Below are positions 34,505-43,078 of a stretch of DNA of 64,000 nucleotides, one piece after another. Positions within the stretch are counted from its first letter, which is position 1; each line of letters begins with the position of its first letter. The notes below the pieces were generated by a model. That model ran no database searches. It was not told the DNA's origin and was given only the letters and a program-made list of their open reading frames with translations. Both the position numbers and the translations under genes were made by a program. The DNA comes from Butyricimonas paravirosa (GTDB lineage: Bacteria; Bacteroidota; Bacteroidia; Bacteroidales; Marinifilaceae): assembly GCF_032878955.1 (NCBI RefSeq), contig NZ_CP043839.1, positions 1,240,001-1,304,000 on the forward strand, in the 5' to 3' direction.

Positions 34505-37120
34505 TTATTGATTAAGTTTATTCAATCGCATAACGATTGACGTTTGACTTCTGCCCATTTTGTTTGCAATATATTTGACGCTCTTTCCCTCATTATGCAG
34601 TTTCAATAGAAATTGGTCTGCACTTCTTGTCCATCTCTTATTGGCATTGGGGTGCTTCACATAGCTATCTTCTGAAACCTTTTCAGGATGCAAAAATTCA
34701 TCCACAAATACAGAGGGAAAACGCTTGTCATATAGCACAAGAGTTTTCATCTTTGCTCTTGTTATTGCTACATAAAACAATCTACGTTCTTCTCCATATG
34801 GGAATTGGTCGCTTTTAGTTAGTACATAGTTAAGCACAGGGTCGTCACTAACAAGAGACGGGAAGCCATAAGTATCCTTGTTACATTGCAATAGTATTAC
34901 ATAATCTGCTTCAAGACCTTTTGACTTATGTACGGTCAAAAACTCTATTTTTTGTCCTCCTATCACATAGTAGAATCTATTACCCTCCTTTATAGATTGA
35001 TACATAAAGGAGAGGTAGTAATCATCAAAAGAATAACGCCCTAATAGGAATATTGATTTATCCGATGGAATAGAAGCCACAAGTTGCCCTATCGTATTGC
35101 AGTAATCTCGTCTATCGTAAGCATAGAATTCCAACTCAGTTCTCATTTCAGAACTGAACGAATGGATATTCTTTTGTATTTGGGCTTTATTGCGTTGTAT
35201 GAAGTTCGAAGACAAAGAAACCAAAGGTTCTCCAAATCTGTATGTCGTTTCAATCTTGTTTATCTCCGTTGTTCCAAAATATTCGGGGAATTGATTGAAT
35301 AGAGCCATATCACTTCCCGAAAAACGATAAATAGACTGCCAATCATCACCCACACAATACAACTTTGCAGGAGGATTCCCTTCTCGCAATACTTTCAAGA
35401 AATTGTAACGGTCAACTGAAATATCTTGAAACTCATCCACTATGATATAATCATATTCAACAGGGTGTGAAGTACGACATATCTCAGTGGCTTGAAGAAT
35501 AGCATCGGTAAAATCAATTTGGTTACTATCGCTTAACGCATTTATGTAGCGTTCATATACAGGTTGAAATATATTCTTGATGATAAACACACTTCGTTCA
35601 TCATCTGCATTTTTGGCTTGTTTCAAAACCTCTTTAACTGATTTACAACTTGATTTTACCAATGTAACGAAAGTAACAACAAGTCGTATAAACGCCTTTT
35701 CCTGCTTGCTGCCTTTGGGTAGTACTAAATCGTATAACTCCTCATCGGTTTTTTCTTGAATTGGTACACCTGCTTCAGCTAATAGTTTACGGAGTTTATC
35801 CCTAATATCAGAATAATGGAAATCTGCACTTGATGTCACTAAAAGTTGTGTACCAAATTTCTCGTGAGCCGCTTTTTTCCAAGTTATACCATCATTGTAT
35901 TTCTGATTGGCTTCTTCGTAGGTTATACCCTTGTCTTTTGCGAACCAAGCAGGAACAAGCCCGTGTTCATCAACTCCGAAATGTTCAAGATAGATGCGTT
36001 TGGTTACTCCTCCTTGCTTAAAATATATTGAGAAGTCGGGACGATATTGTGAGTGCATCTCATCTGCTAATTGATGTTCGTATGGTTCTTCATATCTGAA
36101 TTTCACTCCCAGCGAGGACAAAGCAAAACATATTTTTTGTTCTTGTTCACTTCTCACATATATGGCTCTGCCGTCCATATCGGGGAACATCGCCTTTAGC
36201 TGCACATTCTTTTGCTCTGATAATTGCTCTCGTCTTTCATTCTTGCGTTGTTCCCAATCGGCTTCATTCGTTTGGTAATCAATAAAGTATTCTACTATAC
36301 TTTTCTTGAAAGACGATTTATCTAACAATTTGTGATATATATCAACAAACAATGAATCTGTATTGTCGCAAATCGATGGTTTTGTGCCTGTTGTTTTGCC
36401 TATAATATCAATGGCTAACTTATGGAATGTGTAACCTTTCAATCCATTGGTCGCCATTCTTTCGGTTAGTTCGGCTGCTGCTTTGTTGGTATAACTGATA
36501 AGTAAAATTCTTTCAGGTGCTATACCCTTGATTTCGGTGAGATATTTAACCTTACCGACAATTGAAGAGGTTTTACCACTACCTGCACTGCTGACTACTA
36601 AACAATTATCCTCTTCTGAAACAATTGAGCGTCTTTGTTGCTTGTCTAATGGGTATTTTAGGCAATGGTCGAAAAAGTCCCTGTGCGTGTCAAGTAGAAA
36701 GGTTATAACACCATCATTATGTTGTTTTACAAGTTTGTTGATTCTTCCAAAGTCGTTAATGAATTTGGATATGGTTTCTGATGGAGTGATGTTAAAGGCT
36801 TCAAGTTTCTTCAGAAGTGAATATGCCTCTTGGAAATGTACCTTATAATGATTGATGAAATCTTTTTCTTGCGTTGCGGAGATTACCCTGCCATAAAAGC
36901 CATTATTTAAGTCTGAGGGAATATCTATAAACGTCCCCTCATTAAGAGCCGATAATCTCTCTCTTGCTTGCTCATAATTTGATTTCTCGCTATATGCAGA
37001 TATATGGTTTAGCTTTTCTGCAAGCTCTTTGGATTTGTTTTTTAGGCGTGTTCGTACCATCGCTATTACAATAACCGAAATAGCAATTATACAAATAACC
37101 AAAATAAACGCCCATTGCAT
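34505..37120 (-). CDS. Membrane-anchored SF1 (UvrD/HelD-like) helicase with nuclease-like insert
   Basis: An 871-residue protein. Residues ~3-22 form a membrane helix (WAFILVICIIAISVIVIAMV). The helicase core has Walker A VVSSAGSGKTSS, motif Ia ILLISYTNKAAAELTERM, Walker B YDYIIVDEFQDIS, motif III VGDDWQSIYRFSGSD, motif V VHKSKGLEADYVILL and motif VI RRLFYVAITRAKM. Between Ia and Walker B, RPDFSIYF followed by RIYLEHFG resembles the core of a PD-(D/E)xK nuclease, as in helicase IV. The C-terminus is an HTH-like helix set (KSVKYIANKMGRSQTSIVMR). It is the last gene of the IME cargo operon; a defence role is inferred. Confidence 0.85.
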   Translation of the reverse strand: MQWAFILVICIIAISVIVIAMVRTRLKNKSKELAEKLNHISAYSEKSNYEQARERLSALNEGTFIDIPSDLNNGFYGRVISATQEKDFINHYKVHFQEAYSLLKKLEAFNITPSETISKFINDFGRINKLVKQHNDGVITFLLDTHRDFFDHCLKYPLDKQQRRSIVSEEDNCLVVSSAGSGKTSSIVGKVKYLTEIKGIAPERILLISYTNKAAAELTERMATNGLKGYTFHKLAIDIIGKTTGTKPSICDNTDSLFVDIYHKLLDKSSFKKSIVEYFIDYQTNEADWEQRKNERREQLSEQKNVQLKAMFPDMDGRAIYVRSEQEQKICFALSSLGVKFRYEEPYEHQLADEMHSQYRPDFSIYFKQGGVTKRIYLEHFGVDEHGLVPAWFAKDKGITYEEANQKYNDGITWKKAAHEKFGTQLLVTSSADFHYSDIRDKLRKLLAEAGVPIQEKTDEELYDLVLPKGSKQEKAFIRLVVTFVTLVKSSCKSVKEVLKQAKNADDERSVFIIKNIFQPVYERYINALSDSNQIDFTDAILQATEICRTSHPVEYDYIIVDEFQDISVDRYNFLKVLREGNPPAKLYCVGDDWQSIYRFSGSDMALFNQFPEYFGTTEINKIETTYRFGEPLVSLSSNFIQRNKAQIQKNIHSFSSEMRTELEFYAYDRRDYCNTIGQLVASIPSDKSIFLLGRYSFDDYYLSFMYQSIKEGNRFYYVIGGQKIEFLTVHKSKGLEADYVILLQCNKDTYGFPSLVSDDPVLNYVLTKSDQFPYGEERRLFYVAITRAKMKTLVLYDKRFPSVFVDEFLHPEKVSEDSYVKHPNANKRWTRSADQFLLKLHNEGKSVKYIANKMGRSQTSIVMRLNKLNQ

Positions 37121-37187
37121 ATTAAAAAAATAGCAGTTAATAATATTTGCTTTGCATAAAAATTAGCGTACTACGGAAATACGGAAT

Positions 37188-37847
37188 TTATAGCAAAAAA
37201 TTATTTTCTTTAAAATAATCTATTACATCTTCATCCGAAGTTGCTTCATCTACTGCGTTTAAAATTTTTACGAAGTCCTCAAACTTATCTGTTTCACAAC
37301 CCCCACAAGTTGTAAATTCTTCATCGCAAAAGAAAATCATTTCTCCCGGAATGGTCATTGAGCCTGCTCCATTAAGACTCCTAAATCTATGGCTTACTGC
37401 CCAACCTGTAAATTCTCCTTTGTGATATTTAGCGACATTTTCTTTTAGAGAAGCAAGTTGTTCTGAAAGTTTCTTGGTGTATTTGTTCAAATCAGATTTG
37501 GCTTCTTCCTTTTCTTTTTTTGCTCGTGAATACTCTCCACGAGAGTATTGAGAAGAATAACCATTGGGGGCAAAAATATCCATAGAAGATTCTGCTGATT
37601 CAATTTTTCTCTCACAGCGATTTATTTTAGATATCAAATTCTTGATTTCATCGCTAATTTTCATAATAGGCTCAATAGTAGTTACATCAATAAACATACT
37701 ATCAACTCTTGTTGATATTGGCTCATAAGAATCAGGGTGATAGAGATAGTCTTTAAGCGTCTCTTTAACCAATTTCTCAGCTTTTTCCTCGTTAGAGAGT
37801 GTACAAGAAGTTATAACTAAAGCGGATAATACTAAAAACTTTTTCAT
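37188..37847 (-). CDS. Cargo lipoprotein with coiled coil, unknown
   Basis: A 219-residue predicted lipoprotein (lipobox LVITSCTLSN). The centre (about residues 65-135) is a strong coiled coil rich in Glu, Lys and Ser. The C-terminal part has a CGGC motif (FTTCGGCETDKFEDF), a possible metal or redox site. No family recognised. It lies 19 bp after the preceding lipoprotein gene and 67 bp before the helicase gene, all co-directional. Confidence 0.65.
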   Translation of the reverse strand: MKKFLVLSALVITSCTLSNEEKAEKLVKETLKDYLYHPDSYEPISTRVDSMFIDVTTIEPIMKISDEIKNLISKINRCERKIESAESSMDIFAPNGYSSQYSRGEYSRAKKEKEEAKSDLNKYTKKLSEQLASLKENVAKYHKGEFTGWAVSHRFRSLNGAGSMTIPGEMIFFCDEEFTTCGGCETDKFEDFVKILNAVDEATSDEDVIDYFKENNFLL

Positions 37848-37866
37848 AATCTGTCGTATTATTGGG

Positions 37867-38364
37867 TTATTTCTCAGGGAATAAACTTGTTAAGGCTCTT
37901 CTAATGGCTTGACGGATATCATCAGCTTCTGTTTCGCCTTGTCCTTCTGCTGTACAAGAACATATCATTTCATTGGTTTTTGCAGAGCTAAACTGTATAG
38001 TTACTTCTATTGTATAACCTAAACCTCTATTACGCCTGCCACTCTCACCATAATTGACGATTAGAGTTTCATTAGATAATTCGGGTTTAAGTTCGGGTAA
38101 TATGATATATCCTTCTTTTATTAGTATTCCTGCTATTACATCACTTGGATTAACACTTTTGGTGGTTGAAGAACCATAGATACCGTATTGCCCACCATAT
38201 GTACCTCCTATGCTTGATGTCAATTCCTTTGTTGGGGAAATGTATGCGTATTTATACATTTCAATAGGAGCATTCCTTACTATTACAGGCATTCGAAGTG
38301 GTGCACATCCATTCATTAATATAATGGCGCAAATAGCAAATAACCATTTTTTTATTACACTCAT
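37867..38364 (-). CDS. Cargo lipoprotein, first gene of the operon
   Basis: A 165-residue predicted lipoprotein (lipobox ILMNGCAPLRM). The mature part has a Gly/Tyr-rich stretch (SIGGTYGGQYGIYGSSTT) and ends in EADDIRQAIRRALTSLF. This layout resembles small envelope lipoproteins of the DUF4136 type, but I cannot assign it. It follows the structured leader and the promoter at 38626. Confidence 0.65.
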   Translation of the reverse strand: MSVIKKWLFAICAIILMNGCAPLRMPVIVRNAPIEMYKYAYISPTKELTSSIGGTYGGQYGIYGSSTTKSVNPSDVIAGILIKEGYIILPELKPELSNETLIVNYGESGRRNRGLGYTIEVTIQFSSAKTNEMICSCTAEGQGETEADDIRQAIRRALTSLFPEK

Positions 38365-38441
38365 ACACTACATATTTTAATCTCCAGTTCCAAAAGGAAT
38401 TTAACCTATTAAAGAAGCGTGGAACTGTATGCCACATTCTT

Positions 38442-38559
38442 TACTTGAAGGTCGTAGGAAACCATAGATGCAGATGTAACAATAGCAGCCCACGCTATAT
38501 GCGTGAGAACCACTATGCTATCCTTGCATCTAATTGAAAATTTCCTACGTTTTCAAGTA
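38442..38559 (-). ncRNA. Structured RNA leader of the cargo operon
   Basis: Nested complementary pairs fold the 118 nt into a long branched hairpin: TACTTGAA/TTCAAGTA, CGTAGGAAA/TTTCCTACG, TAGATGCA/TGCATCTA, ATAGCA/TGCTAT and CACGC/GCGTG from outside inward. It is transcribed from the promoter at 38626 and ends ~78 bp before the first lipoprotein start, so it is a 5' leader or a separate small RNA. No known RNA family is recognised. Confidence 0.65.
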
Positions 38560-38625
38560 CAAGATAAGCATAACGCTTCTTCTTAATTCTAATATGTTTT
38601 GGAAAGAGTAGTCTCAATCCGTTTA

Positions 38626-38655
38626 CAAAGATATTTAATTTTATTGAGATACAAT
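38626..38655 (-). promoter_or_regulatory. Promoter of the IME cargo operon
   Basis: On the minus strand ATTG (38652-38655), an 18-bp spacer, and TATCTTTG (38626-38633). It lies between the end of the relaxase gene (38671) and the leader, so the cargo has its own promoter. Confidence 0.65.
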
Positions 38656-38670
38656 CAAATACTATCAAAA

Positions 38671-40074
38671 TTACATTCTGAATCCTCTACTTTTTCTTGG
38701 TTCTTCTGTAGATTGTCGCAAACCTTGCCTTAATTTCTCCCATTGCTCTTTGAACCATTCGCCTATCGGCTGCCTGTTTATGGTCAGCACCAATTTATTC
38801 TCATCTATCGGACTTTTTTCAACCTTGAAAATATCATTCTTGATTTCAAATCTTCGTCTATGCTCTTCGGAATAGATTTTCCCATTGCATCTGATAGCTT
38901 CTTTTTTTGTCAAAAGACTGTTTACCATATCTTTGGTAAATCCGATGGCATAGCATAATTTTTCCATTCTCAGCATTTCTTTGAGCAGTGGGAACCAGTT
39001 GAACGCTTTTTCAAGAATGGTGTTCAATCGTGATATTTCCTTGTCTTTGGCTTCAAGCTCTTGATTATGTATTCCTTGCAGGTTACGAATTTGATTACCG
39101 TGCTGTTCCTGCATTTGTTGCATCTGAACTTTTAAGTCATCAAAGCTTTTGTCACGCTTGGCAATTTCATGACGTAAATTCTCGTTAGATTGTTCCAAAT
39201 CTTTTAATTTACCGCTTCCGAAAAGAGAACCTACACTGCTGGTTATGGCTGTGGCTACATCGGTAGCTGCACTTTTGAGTTTGTCCGTACGTATCTCTGC
39301 TTTTACCTGTTTGAGTTCCTGCTCGGCGAGGCTTACCTGTTGCTCCTTGTGTCGCTTGGTTTCCTCTATACGTTGCAGTTCGGCTTTCTGCTTCTCAATG
39401 ATAAAGTCGTTCCGTTCCAGATGCTCTTTACCTGTAACAGCTTTAGCCTGTCCACGTTCCATCAGGAGAATATCGGAAGCAAGGGTCTGCATGGTTGCCA
39501 TATCCTCGTCATTGAGCTTTCGGCTTTTTCCAGTTTCATGGTTCATCCAGTCGAATACGACATGAGCATGATAATTTGGTTTGAACCATCTGTTACCGAC
39601 TTGGAAGCTCTCCTTGTCTTCCGCTTCCGGCTGACCGTTCAGCCAATGCCCTTCGTCTTTGTGCAGGAAAATTTGTAGCGGAGTGATGCCCCAGCGTCTT
39701 TGACACTCTTCACCGAATTTGCGTACATCAGCCAGTGTGGTGTCCGGTCTGATAAGCAATACTCCTTCACGGATGGGTGAACATCCCGCCACCTTGATAA
39801 TCTTTCCATTTTTTCCCTTGCGTTCCCTTTCCTTTTCCTGCATGGCACGTCCGGTCTTTTCCTTGACCATTTGCTTGATATTGTCATAATGAGTTCGCAG
39901 TTCGGGAGTGCCGAAGTCGGGATTTATCCACTGTTCGTTGTTGGTGGAAAGTTCGGGAACGACATAGATTCTGGACTCCCCGATGTTACGCATATACTCG
40001 GCAGTCCTTCGGTTGTGCGCCTCGCTCGATGCGATGTTGCAAGGCTTGATGTGTATGCTTGATTTTGTTGCCAT
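38671..40074 (-). CDS. MobV-family relaxase (plasmid recombination/mobilization protein)
   Basis: A 467-residue relaxase that would nick the IME at oriT and lead the strand into a recipient. The N-terminal domain begins IHIKPCNIASSEAHNRR and has an FLHKDEGHWLNG box and the metal-binding HxH in YHAHVVFDWMNHETG. The C-terminal half is a long coiled coil (about residues 225-350). This is the Pre/Mob domain order seen in Bacteroides mobilizable elements. The candidate oriT lies directly upstream. Confidence 0.93.
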   Translation of the reverse strand: MATKSSIHIKPCNIASSEAHNRRTAEYMRNIGESRIYVVPELSTNNEQWINPDFGTPELRTHYDNIKQMVKEKTGRAMQEKERERKGKNGKIIKVAGCSPIREGVLLIRPDTTLADVRKFGEECQRRWGITPLQIFLHKDEGHWLNGQPEAEDKESFQVGNRWFKPNYHAHVVFDWMNHETGKSRKLNDEDMATMQTLASDILLMERGQAKAVTGKEHLERNDFIIEKQKAELQRIEETKRHKEQQVSLAEQELKQVKAEIRTDKLKSAATDVATAITSSVGSLFGSGKLKDLEQSNENLRHEIAKRDKSFDDLKVQMQQMQEQHGNQIRNLQGIHNQELEAKDKEISRLNTILEKAFNWFPLLKEMLRMEKLCYAIGFTKDMVNSLLTKKEAIRCNGKIYSEEHRRRFEIKNDIFKVEKSPIDENKLVLTINRQPIGEWFKEQWEKLRQGLRQSTEEPRKSRGFRM

Positions 40075-40079
40075 AGCTT

Positions 40080-40287
40080 CTTTTCTTTGTTTACAATTGA
40101 TTTACTTTGCTCGCTTTCGCAGAGGGGTTCTTAGGGGTAACCCATAAGCGGAGATTGCAAAGAGAGGGTCACTCTTTGCTCGGGGTTCTCAGGGGTGAAA
40201 CGCCTTGAGTGGGTCATTAGGGCAAAGCCCTAATCCCCTCGGGAGAGCCCACAACTACGAAAGCGGAGCGTGTAGTTATAGTGGGCT
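40080..40287. other. Candidate oriT / hairpin-rich region
   Basis: Several perfect inverted repeats cluster here: TTAGGGC-AAA-GCCCTAA (40217-40233) and AGCCCAC with AACTAC pairing with GTAGTT and GTGGGCT (40246-40287), plus imperfect GGGGTT/AACCC pairs near 40125. Position between a relaxase gene and the primase gene is where MobV oriTs usually lie. Function is inferred; the nick site cannot be named. Confidence 0.55.
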
Positions 40288-41242
40288 ATAACCGGAAGCC
40301 GTTCTTCTTCTCCGGTGATTGGCTGCGCACCCCTTTGGCGGATTGAACTTGCCTTTTTCTTTCAGCCTGTTCCTGTAAATATTCGTTCAAGTCCTTGCAT
40401 CCGCTGTAAGTCTGAGAAGCGTCACGGATGTATCGGTCTCTGCCGTATTCCTCACGGATTTGCCGGAGTGCTTCCATTCCTGCATGGTCGTTGTCGAAAA
40501 AGCAGTGGATGCGTTCGTAATTGCCCAACGGATAGAGAGCCTTGTTCACATTCGATACGGAATTCAATACGATGTAATCCTGTCCATCCAGCTCCGGATA
40601 ATTCGGACAGTTCTCTTGTCTCAATGTCAGAAAGGAGAGGTAGTCCATAAATCCCTCGAACACATAACAGGTGTTCCTCGCTTTTCCCGACTGCCTGATG
40701 TGGGAGATTTCCTTTGGGGCGATGCAGCCCTTGAAATAGCGGTTGCGGATTTCATATCCACCCGAACCATTGGGAAAGGCGATGGCAAAGTACCGCTTGC
40801 CGTTGTGAGTGAAACGTGCTTCACTACATTCTCTTTTCGCCAGTTCTATGTTAATTCCTCTACCTTGTAAGTAGGCAAGCAGGGTAGGAGATGACAGCGG
40901 AACAATCTCCAACTGTTGGAAGCTCGGCTCGGAAGAGTTTTGCTTTCCAAAAGAGAAAGATACCGGGCGCACGTGCGGTGTCTGCTCTGCTATCCGTTTC
41001 AAGATGTAAGGTACATGGTCGGTAGCGTACAGGTGTGCAGCCAGTTCTATGATGCCACCACCTTTACCCAAACCGAAGTCATACCATTGTTCACGTTCGG
41101 TATTTACCTTGAACGAGGCTTCGGCTTCTTCCCTTAACGGTGATTTATACCACAGATTGACACCTTGTTGCTTGATGGGAGAATATCCTAAACTATGCAG
41201 ATAATCCGCTATTCTGATTTGCTTGGCTGTCTGTATATCCAT
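40286..41242 (-). CDS. CHC2/Toprim DNA primase of the IME
   Basis: A 318-residue primase-like protein. It begins with the AKQIRIADYLHSLGYSPIKQ helix and LWYKSPLREEAEASFKVN, a zinc-finger-like region that lacks clear Cys ligands. A Toprim domain follows: NTCYVFEGFMDYLSFL, then IHCFFDNDHAGMEALRQI with the acidic DxD. Similar proteins (PrmN1-like) prime the excised circle of Bacteroides mobilizable units. It ends beside the candidate oriT. Confidence 0.85.
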   Translation of the reverse strand: MDIQTAKQIRIADYLHSLGYSPIKQQGVNLWYKSPLREEAEASFKVNTEREQWYDFGLGKGGGIIELAAHLYATDHVPYILKRIAEQTPHVRPVSFSFGKQNSSEPSFQQLEIVPLSSPTLLAYLQGRGINIELAKRECSEARFTHNGKRYFAIAFPNGSGGYEIRNRYFKGCIAPKEISHIRQSGKARNTCYVFEGFMDYLSFLTLRQENCPNYPELDGQDYIVLNSVSNVNKALYPLGNYERIHCFFDNDHAGMEALRQIREEYGRDRYIRDASQTYSGCKDLNEYLQEQAERKRQVQSAKGVRSQSPEKKNGFRL

Positions 41243-41321
41243 AAAATGATTGTTTTAGTAGTTGGTGAATTGGTTTATTTTTCTTTTTGCCCGTACCTTT
41301 TTAGGAAGTACGGTCTATAAT

Positions 41322-41438
41322 CACTTCACTAAATTCTCGTATATATAGGATACGGTAATAAAGTGAAGTGATTTAGTCCCATTCCCCAAGCACTTCACTA
41401 TATTCCTAATATATACACCCCGAGAATAAAGTGAAGTG
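41322..41438. repeat. Two tandem hairpins with four CACTTCACT iterons
   Basis: CACTTCACT at 41322 and 41391 and its complement AGTGAAGTG at 41362 and 41430 form two consecutive hairpins of similar size; the loops are AT-rich with TATATATA-like cores. It lies between the AAA ATPase and primase genes, so it may be a replication origin or protein-binding site of the excised IME. A further CCGTAC/GTACGG hairpin precedes it (41291-41313). Confidence 0.6.
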
Positions 41439-41454
41439 ATTGCAGGGAAATGGG

Positions 41455-42537
41455 CTAATAGTGGAAGTCAGGCATGAATGTGTATTTTCTGCCTGTCTCC
41501 TGCACTATCATCCGTTTGTTGCGAAGCATGGTGATGAGCGATACCGCCTTTTTATGGTTCAGCTTTACACCCACTGACATATAGGTCTTGATTAAGGCAT
41601 CTTCCAGTTCCTTGTAGCCGTATTCCTCTTTCAGCCCGAAAACGGCTTCCAATGCGATACGGTGCTGCTGCTCGGTGATATGCCTGTAAGGGTCGAACTT
41701 CTCTTCTTCGGGTCTTCCCGGCTTCTTTGTTTCAGGTTTGTATCCCTCAATGAGTTCGGGAAGGGCTTTGTCGTTGATACGGAATGCGAAAGGCTCAAAG
41801 TCCATTGCCCGGATGTGAATGGCTGAAACATGGCTGATGTCACCGTTGCCCTTGTCCTTTTCTACCTGCAATACGGTTTCCGCCTTGTTGTTCAACTCCG
41901 TACCGATGTGCCCTCTTGCGTTCTCATCCCCTTTGTTCTGATGCAGTATCGTATGGATATGTATCTGCCTGTCGTCCGTCCACTGCATCAGCTTGGATAT
42001 GATGCGTGTTGATTCACCGGGGCTGTTGATGTCATACACCATATCCCGTATGCCGTCTATAATTACAAGACCGATTTCGGGTGTATTGTAAATAGCCTGT
42101 TCCACAATCCTGATACGCTGCTCAGGCGTGTATTTTCTTAAGGCAAGAAATTCAAGATTCTCATTGTCCCTATCATCTGGCAAACCAGCCATTCGCAAAA
42201 TGCGCGTCATGACTTTCAGACAATGGTAAGGGCTTTGCTCTGTATCAACATAAAGCACTTTCCGCTTATCTTCAGGCAGTTCAGCTACATACCGCAGCAC
42301 TGTGCCATTCTTCAATGCAGCGGCTACGATAGCCGATACATTGAACGTTTTTTTACTTTTGGCTTTGCCGATGGATGCGCTGAAATTACCCAATGTCCCA
42401 ATGACAGAATCATGTACTTTAAGGATTTCAGGTGCTTTCTCATAACTTTTCGACAAGCTCAAACGTGAGGCTTGCCAAAGGATTATGGCTTCTTCAGCCG
42501 ATATTTCCTTAGTCTCTTTCATATAGTCCATAGCCAT
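41455..42537 (-). CDS. AAA ATPase (RepA/DnaB-like) of the IME
   Basis: A 360-residue ATPase of the RecA/AAA_25 type. The Walker A equivalent is relaxed (GNFSASIGKAKSKKTFNVSA), VLYVDTEQSPYHCLKVM is a typical second strand, and IGLVIIDGIRDMV is Walker B. The C-terminal part looks like a winged helix (HKKAVSLITMLRNKRMI). Such proteins act as replicative helicases or loaders for mobile elements. Its C-terminal gene end faces the iteron region; 8 bp separate it from the DUF3853 gene. Confidence 0.85.
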   Translation of the reverse strand: MAMDYMKETKEISAEEAIILWQASRLSLSKSYEKAPEILKVHDSVIGTLGNFSASIGKAKSKKTFNVSAIVAAALKNGTVLRYVAELPEDKRKVLYVDTEQSPYHCLKVMTRILRMAGLPDDRDNENLEFLALRKYTPEQRIRIVEQAIYNTPEIGLVIIDGIRDMVYDINSPGESTRIISKLMQWTDDRQIHIHTILHQNKGDENARGHIGTELNNKAETVLQVEKDKGNGDISHVSAIHIRAMDFEPFAFRINDKALPELIEGYKPETKKPGRPEEEKFDPYRHITEQQHRIALEAVFGLKEEYGYKELEDALIKTYMSVGVKLNHKKAVSLITMLRNKRMIVQETGRKYTFMPDFHY

Positions 42538-42545
42538 GTCTCCCG

Positions 42546-42854
42546 TTATTTCCGTCCTCCTGTTTTCTTTCCAGCCAGTTCAAGGGCAAGCTCAACATTC
42601 ACGATAATCTTACGTCCTATCTGAGTGATTGCCTTGTCAATCTTTCCGCTTTTCTTGATACGGTTGGCGGTGGGTAGGCTGCACCCGAACAGTTTGGCTA
42701 TGCCCAGTATTCCGTACACATATTTTCTTTCTGTGTCTGTAACGGGCTGTGGCTGCGTTTCCGTTTGACGGGAAGCGTGCTTGCTTAGGAATATGAACTC
42801 TTCACCTGTCATCTGCCAGACGGGTTTTGATAATAATTCTTGAAGATTTTTCAT
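42546..42854 (-). CDS. DUF3853-family HTH protein
   Basis: A 102-residue protein with an excisionase/MerR-like HTH in its C-terminal half: KYVYGILGIAKLFGCSLPTA, then NRIKKSGKIDKAITQIGRK. The ending ALELAGKKTGGRK is characteristic of DUF3853, a standard component of Bacteroides mobilizable units beside the ATPase and primase. Regulation of excision or replication is inferred. Confidence 0.88.
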   Translation of the reverse strand: MKNLQELLSKPVWQMTGEEFIFLSKHASRQTETQPQPVTDTERKYVYGILGIAKLFGCSLPTANRIKKSGKIDKAITQIGRKIIVNVELALELAGKKTGGRK

Positions 42855-43078
42855 CGTTCAATCTATTTAGTCGTTTAACAATCAGCCCTGCGCACTGGCT
42901 GTTATCTCTGTTCTCGAACGATGCAAAATTAGGTAGGGTTGTAAGTGGTAAGGATGTGGTTGATACAAATGGAATATCTTGTTATTTATCTGAATATCAG
43001 ATAATAAAAATACCACTCAAAAATTTAATTTGAGTGGTAAAAGTGGTTGTTTTGTAAAATGTCAGGGCATATCACAGA
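42855..43078. other. Intergenic region with hairpin terminator
   Basis: Holds the terminator at 43012-43038 for the upstream gene and space for a promoter of the DUF3853 operon; no gene seen. Confidence 0.5.
43012..43038 (-). terminator. Intrinsic terminator inside the IME
   Basis: ACCACTCAAA and TTTGAGTGGT form a 10-bp stem with a 7-nt loop; on the minus strand it is followed by T-rich sequence. It lies 41 bp beyond the stop of the gene at 43079. Confidence 0.75.
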
